From positions 1-5,714 of the forward strand of contig JAKFXP010000014.1 of assembly GCA_021731325.1 (NCBI GenBank): a DNA stretch of 5,714 nt, written 5' to 3'. The notes below the pieces were generated by a model. That model was not told the origin of the DNA, ran no database searches, and was given only the letters and a program-made list of their open reading frames with translations. Position 1 is the stretch's first letter, and every line of letters starts with the position of its first letter. The translations under genes and the position numbers were made by a program. Source of the DNA: Parcubacteria group bacterium. Its GTDB lineage: Bacteria; Patescibacteriota; Minisyncoccia; Phycocordibacterales; UBA12088. Below, in pieces: positions 1 to 5,682 of the stretch.

Positions 1-2
1 AT

Positions 3-554
3 GTCGATACGTACCTCGGTATACCAACCACCCTCACCAGAGAGAGTACTGCATACCATGCACTCCAGGTTGGGGTACATATTCTTGGAGGTTCCTCTGC
101 AACTTCACGACTATTCATGACATTGCGCACCAAACAAAGTCTTACTTATGGGGCGTACGCATCGCTCCAAGGGCTTAGTGATGGCTATCCGGGATACTTG
201 AGTGCAAAAGCAATATTTCCCCATGATGTATTCGGTCGTGCTCGTTCGTCATTTCGAGAGGTGATACGATTGTTTGTGGAGAAGGGCATCACCTCAAAAG
301 AGCTTATGAAGCGTAAAGAGGAGATTCGTGGTAAACATGTGATAGGGTTATCAACAACGAGTGGCCTCTGCGCTACCTTGTTTGGAACAGTGCTTTCGGG
401 GAGGTCAGTCACGTACCTCGATGAATACCTTGCACGAATCGACGCACTGACGGTACGAGAGGTTAATACGGCAATTAGCGAGTACCTCCCGTATGATCGT
501 GCCGTTACGGTCGCTGCGGGCGCCATCGATCAATCGGGTAACCCCCTTGCGTAA
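3..554 (+). CDS. M16-family (pitrilysin-like) peptidase, C-terminal part, truncated by window edge
   Basis: The reading frame is open from the left edge to TAA at 552-554, giving 183 visible residues; the gene begins upstream. The visible part matches the second (C-terminal) half of M16 zinc peptidases. An HALQVGVHILGG helix segment (residues 19-30) is followed by SRLF (35-38), then LRTKQSLTYG with Arg42 and Tyr49. These fit the conserved R/Y pair that M16 C-terminal domains use to bind substrate near the zinc site. A helical tail follows with LDEYLARIDALTVREVN, typical of the family. The catalytic HxxEH motif belongs to the N-terminal half and is not in view, so activity cannot be judged: the protein could be an active one-chain enzyme or the R/Y partner of a two-subunit M16B enzyme. 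The ATG at 117 lies inside the conserved core and is not the true start. Family assignment is confident; substrate is unknown. Confidence 0.85.
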   Translation, partial: VDTYLGIPTTLTRESTAYHALQVGVHILGGSSATSRLFMTLRTKQSLTYGAYASLQGLSDGYPGYLSAKAIFPHDVFGRARSSFREVIRLFVEKGITSKELMKRKEEIRGKHVIGLSTTSGLCATLFGTVLSGRSVTYLDEYLARIDALTVREVNTAISEYLPYDRAVTVAAGAIDQSGNPLA

Positions 555-582
555 CCGATAGAGGTTGAACCCCTACCGGTTA
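552..582. promoter_or_regulatory. 31-bp imperfect dyad / hairpin between the M16 gene and alaS
   Basis: A dyad centred on base 567 begins exactly at the M16 stop codon. Arms 552-557 (TAACCG) and 577-582 (CGGTTA) pair perfectly. After an A-C mismatch, 559-561 pairs with 573-575; after a second A-C mismatch, 563-565 pairs with 569-571 around a 3-nt loop. That gives 12 base pairs in 31 nt. No uninterrupted T-run follows (the downstream sequence is GTAACTTACTTTACTATCT), so a classic intrinsic terminator is only partly supported. It could be a terminator with a weak tail, a 3' end stabiliser, or an operator for alaS. A possible -35 (TTGAAC, 565-570) lies inside it, but no convincing -10 is correctly spaced. 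Confidence 0.5.
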
Positions 583-601
583 GTAACTTACTTTACTATC
601 T

Positions 602-2479
602 ATGGATACCAATACGATACGAGAAAAATATCTTGCTTTTTTTAAAGCGCAGGGACATGTCGAGATACCGTCTGCGCTGTTAGTACCCGAAAATGATCCG
701 ACAACCCTATTTACCGGCTCCGGTATGCAACCCTTACTTCCGTATCTCTTGGGCGAAGCACATCCGGGCGGAACGCGACTCGTTGACAGTCAAAAATGTT
801 TTCGTTCAGGCGACATTGAAGAAGTGGGCGACAATCGCCACACTACTTTTTTTGAGATGCTCGGCAATTGGTCTCTCGGTGAGTATGGTAAACAGGAACA
901 ACTTCCGTGGTTCTTTGATTTTTTGACCAAAGAGATAGGTATTGACCCAAAACGTCTATATGTCACTGTTTTTGCAGGAGACGAAACATTAGGTATTCCG
1001 CGCGATGATGAGGCGGTGTCGCTCTGGCAGGGACTTTTTAAAGGGGTGGGCATCGAAGCGACGGCTGGATATATAGGCTCCGAAGCTGATGGTGCCGCGC
1101 GCGGTATCAAAGAAGGCGAACGCATCTTTTATTATGACGCAAAAAAGAATTGGTGGAGTCGTGCAGGAGTGCCGAGCGCTATGCCTGCCGGCGAACCGGG
1201 TGGCCCCGATTCAGAGGTCTTTTACGAGTTTGATATAGCACATGATGATGCGTACGGTACCTACTGTCATCCCAACTGTGACTGCGGCCGATTTTTGGAA
1301 ATAGGGAACAGTGTCTTTATGCAGTACCAAAAGAACGAGGATGGAAGTTTCTCGCTTCTTCCAAAGCCCAACGTTGATTTTGGTGGCGGACTGGAACGTA
1401 TTGTCATGGCTGCAAATAAGACGCCGGATATTGTCGCGGTTAACCACCAGCCCATTATTGCCTATATTGAAATGGCAACGGGTAAAAAGTACGGTGCTAA
1501 TCCAAAAGAAACCAAAGCATTTCGAGTCATTGCAGACCATATGAAAGCAGCGGTATTTTTGATTGGAGATGGGGTGTATCCCAGCAACACTGACCAGGGC
1601 TACTTCGTGCGACGTCTCATACGACGTGCGGTGCGGTATGCGGATGTGCTAGGTGTACAGGGAAGTGGCCTCGCGTCAGTGGTAGAGCCTATTATCGCAA
1701 TGTATCGAGGGGGATACCAAACATTGGTCACTCGAGCAGATGCCATCGTGCAAGCGGTAAGGGATGAGGAGCAGCGATTTCGTACCACATTATCACGTGG
1801 TTTAAAACAGTTCGAAAAGTATGCTGAAAGAGGGGTACCTATTTCAAGTACTGATGCGTTTACCCTTTCCGCCACGTATGGCTTTCCACTTGAATTAACT
1901 CAAGAATTAGCATCTGAACGTGGTCTTACGGTTGATACCCTGGGGTACGCCACAGAGATGCGTACCCATCAAGAATTATCTCGCGCCGGTTCCGAGCAAA
2001 AGTTCAAAGGTGGCCTTGCAGATACAGGGGAGATAACGACGATGCTGCACACCTGTACGCACCTTATGCTCGCGGGACTTCGCAGGTACTTGGGTGATGG
2101 GGTGCATCAGGCAGGGTCCAATATCACTAGTGAACGCACTCGCTTCGACTTTACCTACCACGAGAAGGTGCCACGCGAGATTCTTGACCAGGTCGAAACG
2201 TACGTGAACGAAGCAATTCAGTCGAATGCCATGATGACGACGAGTATTATGGACAAGGATACGGCAAAAGCGCAGGGTGTCGAAGGGAGTTTTTGGGAAA
2301 AGTACCCTGAACAAGTGACCGTGTATGCATTCACCTCTCCAGAGGGCACTGTGTACTCACAGGAGCTCTGTGGCGGGCCGCATGTGAAGCAAGCGAGTGA
2401 TATACACGGCACGTTCAAAATTCTCAAAGAGGAAGCCTCCTCTGCGGGTGTGCGTCGTATCAAAGCGGTACTTGCATAG
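602..2479 (+). CDS. alaS: Alanine--tRNA ligase, short form without C-Ala and without the editing beta-barrel
   Basis: Cytoplasmic class II synthetase that activates alanine with ATP and charges tRNA-Ala. Motif 1 lies around residues 38-50, motif 2 is RHTTFFEMLGNW (79-90), and motif 3 is GGGLERI (261-267). The tRNA-recognition region carries ADHMKAAVFLIGDGVYPSN (311-329) and RRLIRRAVRYADVLG (337-351), both close to the E. coli enzyme. The editing site keeps its four metal ligands in HTCTH (His483, His487) and CGGPH (Cys590, His594), so clearing of mischarged Ser/Gly remains plausible. At 625 residues it is far below the usual 850-900. The protein stops just after the RRIKAVLA strand, so the C-Ala/DHHA1 region is absent. 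Only about a dozen residues separate KFKGGLAD from HTCTH, where other bacteria have a barrel with a TPFYAESGGQ-type motif. A Cys cluster (222, 226, 228) lies between motifs 2 and 3. The ATG at 602 starts the conserved N-terminus; no Shine-Dalgarno is visible. Confidence 0.97.
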   Translation: MDTNTIREKYLAFFKAQGHVEIPSALLVPENDPTTLFTGSGMQPLLPYLLGEAHPGGTRLVDSQKCFRSGDIEEVGDNRHTTFFEMLGNWSLGEYGKQEQLPWFFDFLTKEIGIDPKRLYVTVFAGDETLGIPRDDEAVSLWQGLFKGVGIEATAGYIGSEADGAARGIKEGERIFYYDAKKNWWSRAGVPSAMPAGEPGGPDSEVFYEFDIAHDDAYGTYCHPNCDCGRFLEIGNSVFMQYQKNEDGSFSLLPKPNVDFGGGLERIVMAANKTPDIVAVNHQPIIAYIEMATGKKYGANPKETKAFRVIADHMKAAVFLIGDGVYPSNTDQGYFVRRLIRRAVRYADVLGVQGSGLASVVEPIIAMYRGGYQTLVTRADAIVQAVRDEEQRFRTTLSRGLKQFEKYAERGVPISSTDAFTLSATYGFPLELTQELASERGLTVDTLGYATEMRTHQELSRAGSEQKFKGGLADTGEITTMLHTCTHLMLAGLRRYLGDGVHQAGSNITSERTRFDFTYHEKVPREILDQVETYVNEAIQSNAMMTTSIMDKDTAKAQGVEGSFWEKYPEQVTVYAFTSPEGTVYSQELCGGPHVKQASDIHGTFKILKEEASSAGVRRIKAVLA

Positions 2480-2496
2480 ATTCTCAGTACTATTTC

Positions 2497-2547
2497 CCCA
2501 TAATTCACCTATGGGTGCATACCATACGGTGTGTTGTGCCGTATACT
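2497..2547 (+). promoter_or_regulatory. Tandem hairpins and -10 element upstream of the actin-like gene
   Basis: The 76-nt gap after alaS holds two perfect 6-bp inverted repeats: CCCATA (2497-2502) with TATGGG (2510-2515), loop 7 nt, and ATACGG (2524-2529) with CCGTAT (2539-2544), loop 9 nt. The right arm of the second overlaps a good -10 hexamer, TATACT (2542-2547). No convincing -35 lies 16-18 nt upstream. Transcription from this -10 would begin at about 2553-2556, on or just before the ATG at 2556, which implies a leaderless message. Neither hairpin is followed by a T-run, so they look more like operator or RNA-processing elements than terminators. This is inferred from sequence only. Confidence 0.45.
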
Positions 2548-2555
2548 CTTAAGGT

Positions 2556-3758
2556 ATGTCACGAAGCAAAGGAAGCGCGCGATCATATGCTCTTTTTGAT
2601 ATTGGCGCATCAAGTATCGGCGTTGGTCTTGGGGTGTGTACGGTGTCGGGAGTTGCATTACTCTGGCATGCGCGAATTGATTTCGCTTTTTTGCGCGAAG
2701 AGGATTATGTGCGGTATGAAAAATCAATGTATGCCGCTCTGCTCGAATTGGGGATGCGTATGGTTAGCGAAGGGGTATCAGTTGCAAGTCGAAATCCGCA
2801 GTTTACGATGCGTGCGCTCTCGGTTACGTGTGTGTTCGGCCCCCCGTGGTTTCTCGGGTCGGTCATCGAAGATGGGAAGTCTGCACATACTCCATTTGCC
2901 ATCACCCATGGAAGTACTGATGAGTTGCATGCAACTATGTTCAAGTCATTTCTCGCTACGGCAGAAAGTGTGTCGTGGAGTCAAGTGATGGGCGCCCCAG
3001 AACTCCTCGAACAACATGATCTCGGGGTATGGTTGGATGGGTACCCGGTGACCGCGTACAAAGAACGGGAGGCGCGAGAATGTCGTATACGCACGTACCT
3101 TGCACTTGCTGCGCAATCAGTAACCGAACACGTGCGAGACATCTTGCACCGCGTGGTTCCTAATCACACCCTCACCATTACCAGCTCTACCTGGATTTTT
3201 ATACAAGGAGTTCGGGCACATAATCTGTGTACTCAAAAACGACACAGCATATTGATAGATATCGGCGGACAACTCTCAAATATTATATTGATACGAAATG
3301 GTGTTTGTGTCGGAACAAAAACGATTCCCTATGGTGAAAATGATCTTTTGCTCGCCATTGCACCCGATGCGGCAAATGCTCGAGAAGCATATGGCGCGTA
3401 TACGGTGTATGAAAAGCAATATTCAATAATAAATCCACAAACAAAACATACCGATGCGTTCGAAGCGGCGGGTGCAGTGTGGCAGACCGCTATTGTGGAG
3501 GCGCTCGGTATCTTGTCACAAGGGGTTACTATTCCACGTACCGTACTACTGTCAGCGGCGGAATTTTATGCCCCCTATGCAAGGTTTCTTACCAAGCCGG
3601 TATGGTTACCGGGCATACGATCTGAACAGTCTTTTGAAGTCACTGAGTACCCTATACGTGTTCCAGAGCGTGCGCAGAGCACAATCGGTACCCATACCGA
3701 CGAACGACTTGTCCTTTTTTTGAAAACTGTTGATGAGTCGATATTGCAACTCTCATAA
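2556..3758 (+). CDS. FtsA/PilM-like actin-fold protein
   Basis: A 400-residue protein with no signal peptide or membrane helix, so probably cytoplasmic. Two marks of the actin/Hsp70 fold are visible. Phosphate-1-like YALFDIGASSIGVGL lies at residues 11-25 (Asp15) and phosphate-2-like ILIDIGGQLSNIILI at 232-246 (Asp235). The latter is followed by a strand ending in TKTIPYGEND, which resembles the KVIPYAGN stretch of FtsA. Between them, residues about 85-215 (including FGPPWFLGS and LDGYPV) would form the inserted subdomain of FtsA/PilM-type proteins. The adenosine motif, normally LTGGG near the end, should fall at VLLSAAEFYAP (330-340), where the glycines are missing, so nucleotide binding is uncertain. 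The ATG at 2556 places the first strand at residue 11; AAGG one base before it is too close to act as a Shine-Dalgarno. The next gene encodes a membrane protein with a cytoplasmic tail, suggesting a PilM-PilN-like pair. It might also be called FtsA-like; the true role is unknown. Confidence 0.7.
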   Translation: MSRSKGSARSYALFDIGASSIGVGLGVCTVSGVALLWHARIDFAFLREEDYVRYEKSMYAALLELGMRMVSEGVSVASRNPQFTMRALSVTCVFGPPWFLGSVIEDGKSAHTPFAITHGSTDELHATMFKSFLATAESVSWSQVMGAPELLEQHDLGVWLDGYPVTAYKEREARECRIRTYLALAAQSVTEHVRDILHRVVPNHTLTITSSTWIFIQGVRAHNLCTQKRHSILIDIGGQLSNIILIRNGVCVGTKTIPYGENDLLLAIAPDAANAREAYGAYTVYEKQYSIINPQTKHTDAFEAAGAVWQTAIVEALGILSQGVTIPRTVLLSAAEFYAPYARFLTKPVWLPGIRSEQSFEVTEYPIRVPERAQSTIGTHTDERLVLFLKTVDESILQLS

Positions 3759-3787
3759 CAGTGGTATACTAAAACCAATATATATTG
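3744..3787 (+). promoter_or_regulatory. Extended -10 promoter and 12-bp palindrome before the membrane-protein gene
   Basis: TATACT at 3765-3770 is preceded by TGG at 3762-3764, which makes an extended -10. A TTGCAA at 3744-3749 could be the -35, with a short 15-nt spacer that an extended -10 could tolerate. The -35 sits inside the end of the preceding gene. Transcription would begin at about 3776-3778, at the left edge of a perfect 12-bp palindrome, CAATATATATTG (3776-3787). The palindrome is well placed for a repressor at the start site or a small hairpin at the 5' end of the mRNA. It is AT-rich, so chance is possible. Confidence 0.5.
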
Positions 3788-3799
3788 TCCAATATTCTT

Positions 3800-5263
3800 A
3801 TGAGAAAACCACCACTACAGGATGTTATTGTAAAAGCTGGCAACTCACGTCCGGTGCGTCCCGCTATGATGCGTGAAGATTTTTCTGCCCGTTCGCGGGT
3901 GCCGTCGCGGGGACTGGAGTCCACCCACTCGGTGGCATTACCGCCTCGTAACCGGTACGAAGAGTCATACGAGCACACTCGTGCGCCGGAAATGGATCCC
4001 TATGCACCCGTTCGTCACGAGCACGACCCCTACATTGAAGGTGAGCGCAACTCAAGCGGGGAACGACCTTGGTTGTATATTGCACTTTCAATTGGCGCGC
4101 TCATTGTCACCTCGGCGGTTGTCTTGTCGTTTATGTTTGCGGGAGCTTCGGTCACCGCGTATCCAAAACAAGACACGGTCGTTGCAAACACCACTTTTTT
4201 GGCCGCAACCACTGGTGAAAATGGTGCACTCCCCTTTGAACAACTTGTTCTTGAGCGCACGGCAACAAAGTCGGTTCCTGCACAAGCAGAGCAAGACGTG
4301 GAGGAACGTGCCAGTGGTAAAATAATGGTATTTAATGCATATGCCGAAACTCCACAACGGTTGATTAAAAATACACGTTTCCAGTCTGAAGGGGGTAAAA
4401 TTTTCCGTATCAAGGAATCAATCGAGGTTCCCGGAAAAAAAAGTGACACTGAACCGGGTAGTGTAGAGGTGTCGGTATATGCAGAAGAGCCGGGAGAAGA
4501 ATATAATATCGCGTCGGGTAATTTTACCGTACCTGGTTTTGCGAAGCTTCCACAAGAGGGCAAGGTCTATGCAAAATCATCTGCAGCAATGGTGGGCGGA
4601 TTTAAAGGTAAACGTCGTACGGTGGAGGATTCAGCGCGTCAGAACGCCCTCAAAGAGCTTGAACAGCAACTACGAGACGAGCTTCTTGCAGCCGCCTTTG
4701 AATCTTCAGACAAACCTCAAGGGTATTACCTCTTTAAAGAAGCGGTATTCTTTGAATTTAACCCACTTCCCGACGAGGTGTCCGGCGATGATCAGGTAAC
4801 GGTATCACTTACGGGAAAAATACACAGCGTATTGTTTCCTGAAGCACCGTTTGCACAAAAAATAGCATCCCTGACAATCGGTTCGTATACCGGTACTCCG
4901 ATACATATTGATAACCCATACGATTTGGCGGTGACGGTGACACCAAGTATGTCCACCCCCATCGCAGAATCGGCAGGTACGGGCGAGGAATCGTCTGAGG
5001 GAGGGGCTTCTCCTGCATGGCAAGCAACCGCGTTTGATGTAAAAGTAGAGGGAAAAGCTCATTTTATTTGGGAATTTGACGAAAAAAAGCTTGCTGAAGA
5101 CCTTGCGGGTAAGGAAAAAAGTGTGCTTGACGTGTTAGAAGGAGGTATATTAGAAGCGTATCCGGGCATTGATCGAATCAATGCAACCGTTCGCCCGTTC
5201 TGGAAAAGTACCTTTCCAGCTGAGGTGCAGGACATAGTGGTGGTAACTGAGCTTGACGCTTAG
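3800..5263 (+). CDS. Single-pass membrane protein with baseplate-J-like extracytoplasmic domain
   Basis: From the ATG at 3800 this is 487 residues. Residues 1-90 form a polar tail rich in Arg and Pro, containing two DPY motifs (66-68 and 76-78). One hydrophobic helix covers about 91-115 (WLYIALSIGALIVTSAVVLS). The basic tail before it puts the N-terminus inside and residues 116-487 outside. The exterior part is beta-rich and resembles baseplate J-like proteins: FRIKESIEVPG (202-212) and SVEVSVYAEEPGEEYNIASGN (starting at 221, with the AEEPGEEYN turn), then a helical stretch (278-300). A conserved-looking end follows, with EAYPGIDRINATVRPFWKS at 452-470. A low-complexity Ser/Gly/Glu linker lies at about 388-405. 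An in-frame TTG at 3785 would add MSNIL; ATG is preferred, but the TTG would fit a shorter leader. Neither has a Shine-Dalgarno. It is probably a partner of the upstream actin-like protein. Baseplate-J names are common for such proteins in reduced genomes and do not imply phage origin. Function unknown. Confidence 0.7.
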   Translation: MRKPPLQDVIVKAGNSRPVRPAMMREDFSARSRVPSRGLESTHSVALPPRNRYEESYEHTRAPEMDPYAPVRHEHDPYIEGERNSSGERPWLYIALSIGALIVTSAVVLSFMFAGASVTAYPKQDTVVANTTFLAATTGENGALPFEQLVLERTATKSVPAQAEQDVEERASGKIMVFNAYAETPQRLIKNTRFQSEGGKIFRIKESIEVPGKKSDTEPGSVEVSVYAEEPGEEYNIASGNFTVPGFAKLPQEGKVYAKSSAAMVGGFKGKRRTVEDSARQNALKELEQQLRDELLAAAFESSDKPQGYYLFKEAVFFEFNPLPDEVSGDDQVTVSLTGKIHSVLFPEAPFAQKIASLTIGSYTGTPIHIDNPYDLAVTVTPSMSTPIAESAGTGEESSEGGASPAWQATAFDVKVEGKAHFIWEFDEKKLAEDLAGKEKSVLDVLEGGILEAYPGIDRINATVRPFWKSTFPAEVQDIVVVTELDA

Positions 5264-5281
5264 CCCCTTATTTGATAGGAT
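5253..5281 (+). promoter_or_regulatory. Promoter of infA, overlapping the end of the upstream gene
   Basis: TTGACG (5253-5258, 5 of 6 to consensus) and TAGGAT (5276-5281, 4 of 6) are separated by exactly 17 nt, and TGA at 5273-5275 adds an extended -10. The -35 lies in the last codons of the membrane-protein gene, and the stop TAG (5261-5263) is in the spacer. Transcription would start near 5288, giving infA a leader of about 8 nt. This start site also rules out the upstream in-frame TTG at 5272 as the infA start. It is the best-matching promoter in the window. Confidence 0.65.
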
Positions 5282-5295
5282 GTTTTGCACGTTCA

Positions 5296-5511
5296 ATGCA
5301 AGAATCAGCAAATAAGGAAGCGGTACGGGGTACGGTCGAGGAAGCACTCGCCAATGCTCTGTTTCGCGTCAACGTTGAGGATGGTACCAAGGTACTTGCG
5401 TACCTCGCCGGTAAGATGCGTATTCACCGGATTAAGGTTCTTGTAGGCGACACGGTGTTACTCCATCTCGATCCCTATGGTGGACGTGCACGGATAACAA
5501 GAAGGGTATAG
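5296..5511 (+). CDS. infA: Translation initiation factor IF-1
   Basis: A 71-residue protein that aligns almost without gaps to E. coli IF-1 (72 residues). IF-1 is a single OB-fold protein that binds the A-site of the small ribosomal subunit during initiation, together with IF-2 and IF-3. Recognisable segments are RGTVEEALANALFRV (11-25), the GKMR loop (39-42), the VLVGDTV strand (48-54) and DPYGGRARITRR (59-70). The open frame extends upstream to a TTG at 5272, but that would add eight residues unlike the family and lies before the predicted transcription start, so the ATG at 5296 is chosen. No Shine-Dalgarno is at normal spacing; the AGGA at 5277-5280 is 15 nt away and part of the -10. It is followed by rpmJ, as in many bacteria. 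Confidence 0.95.
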   Translation: MQESANKEAVRGTVEEALANALFRVNVEDGTKVLAYLAGKMRIHRIKVLVGDTVLLHLDPYGGRARITRRV

Positions 5512-5520
5512 GGGCATTAT

Positions 5521-5548
5521 TTTACAAAATCCTGAAATAGAGTACGAT
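5521..5548 (+). promoter_or_regulatory. Probable promoter of rpmJ
   Basis: In the 54-nt gap between infA and rpmJ, TTTACA (5521-5526, 5 of 6 to the -35 consensus) and TACGAT (5543-5548, 4 of 6 to the -10) are spaced by 16 nt. Transcription would start near 5555, leaving a leader of about 11 nt before the ATG at 5566. No Shine-Dalgarno is visible in that leader. A separate promoter between infA and rpmJ fits the short-leader pattern of the neighbouring genes, but co-transcription from infA is not excluded. Confidence 0.5.
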
Positions 5549-5565
5549 ACCCAACGAATACAATC

Positions 5566-5682
5566 ATGAAAGTACGAAGTTCGATTAAGAAACGCAGTCC
5601 AGATGACAAGATCGTCCGTCGACGGGGTCGTTTGTATGTTATTAATAAAAAGAAACCACGAAACAAGCAACGTCAAGGGTAG
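5566..5682 (+). CDS. rpmJ: 50S ribosomal protein bL36, zinc-free form
   Basis: A 38-residue, very basic protein of exactly the same length as E. coli bL36. It begins MKVRSSIKK and ends NKQRQG, both family signatures, with KIVRRRGRLYVI (15-26) matching the central strands. bL36 is a small protein of the large ribosomal subunit that packs against 23S rRNA. The usual CxxC...C...H zinc ligands (Cys11, Cys14, Cys27, His33 in E. coli) are here Ser11, Asp14, Asn27 and Asn33, so this is a zinc-independent form. The infA-rpmJ order is the normal lead-in to the rpsM-rpsK-rpsD-rpoA-rplQ cluster, expected just to the right. The start ATG is fixed by the family N-terminus. Confidence 0.95.
   Translation: MKVRSSIKKRSPDDKIVRRRGRLYVINKKKPRNKQRQG

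Noticed and set aside
1..117. ATG at base 1 opening a short plus-strand frame
   Set aside because: It is in a different frame from the M16 coding sequence, which is continuous with family motifs from base 3 onward, and it ends after 38 codons at TGA.
117..554. The M16 gene as a complete 145-residue protein starting at ATG 117
   Set aside because: In-frame sequence upstream (HALQVGVHILGG, SRLF) belongs to the same conserved domain, so 117 is an internal methionine.
2480..2555. tRNA or small RNA gene in the gap after alaS
   Set aside because: Only two 6-bp hairpins are present; there is no cloverleaf or T-loop sequence, and the gap is too short.
2515..2988. 157-codon plus-strand frame overlapping the actin-like gene
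   Set aside because: It is out of frame with the recognised actin-fold motifs, shows no family resemblance and has cysteine-rich shadow composition.
4030..4563. 177-codon minus-strand frame opposite the membrane-protein gene
   Set aside because: Antisense shadow of a gene with clear membrane helix and domain signatures; no motif or start signal of its own.
3800..5263. Baseplate-J similarity as a sign of a prophage or contractile tail system
   Set aside because: The protein has a membrane helix and cytoplasmic tail, stands alone without tail, sheath or spike genes, and is flanked by housekeeping genes; the similarity is at domain level only.
5272..5295. Extended IF-1 start at TTG 5272
   Set aside because: The eight added residues do not fit IF-1, and the codon lies within the predicted -10 region, upstream of the transcription start.
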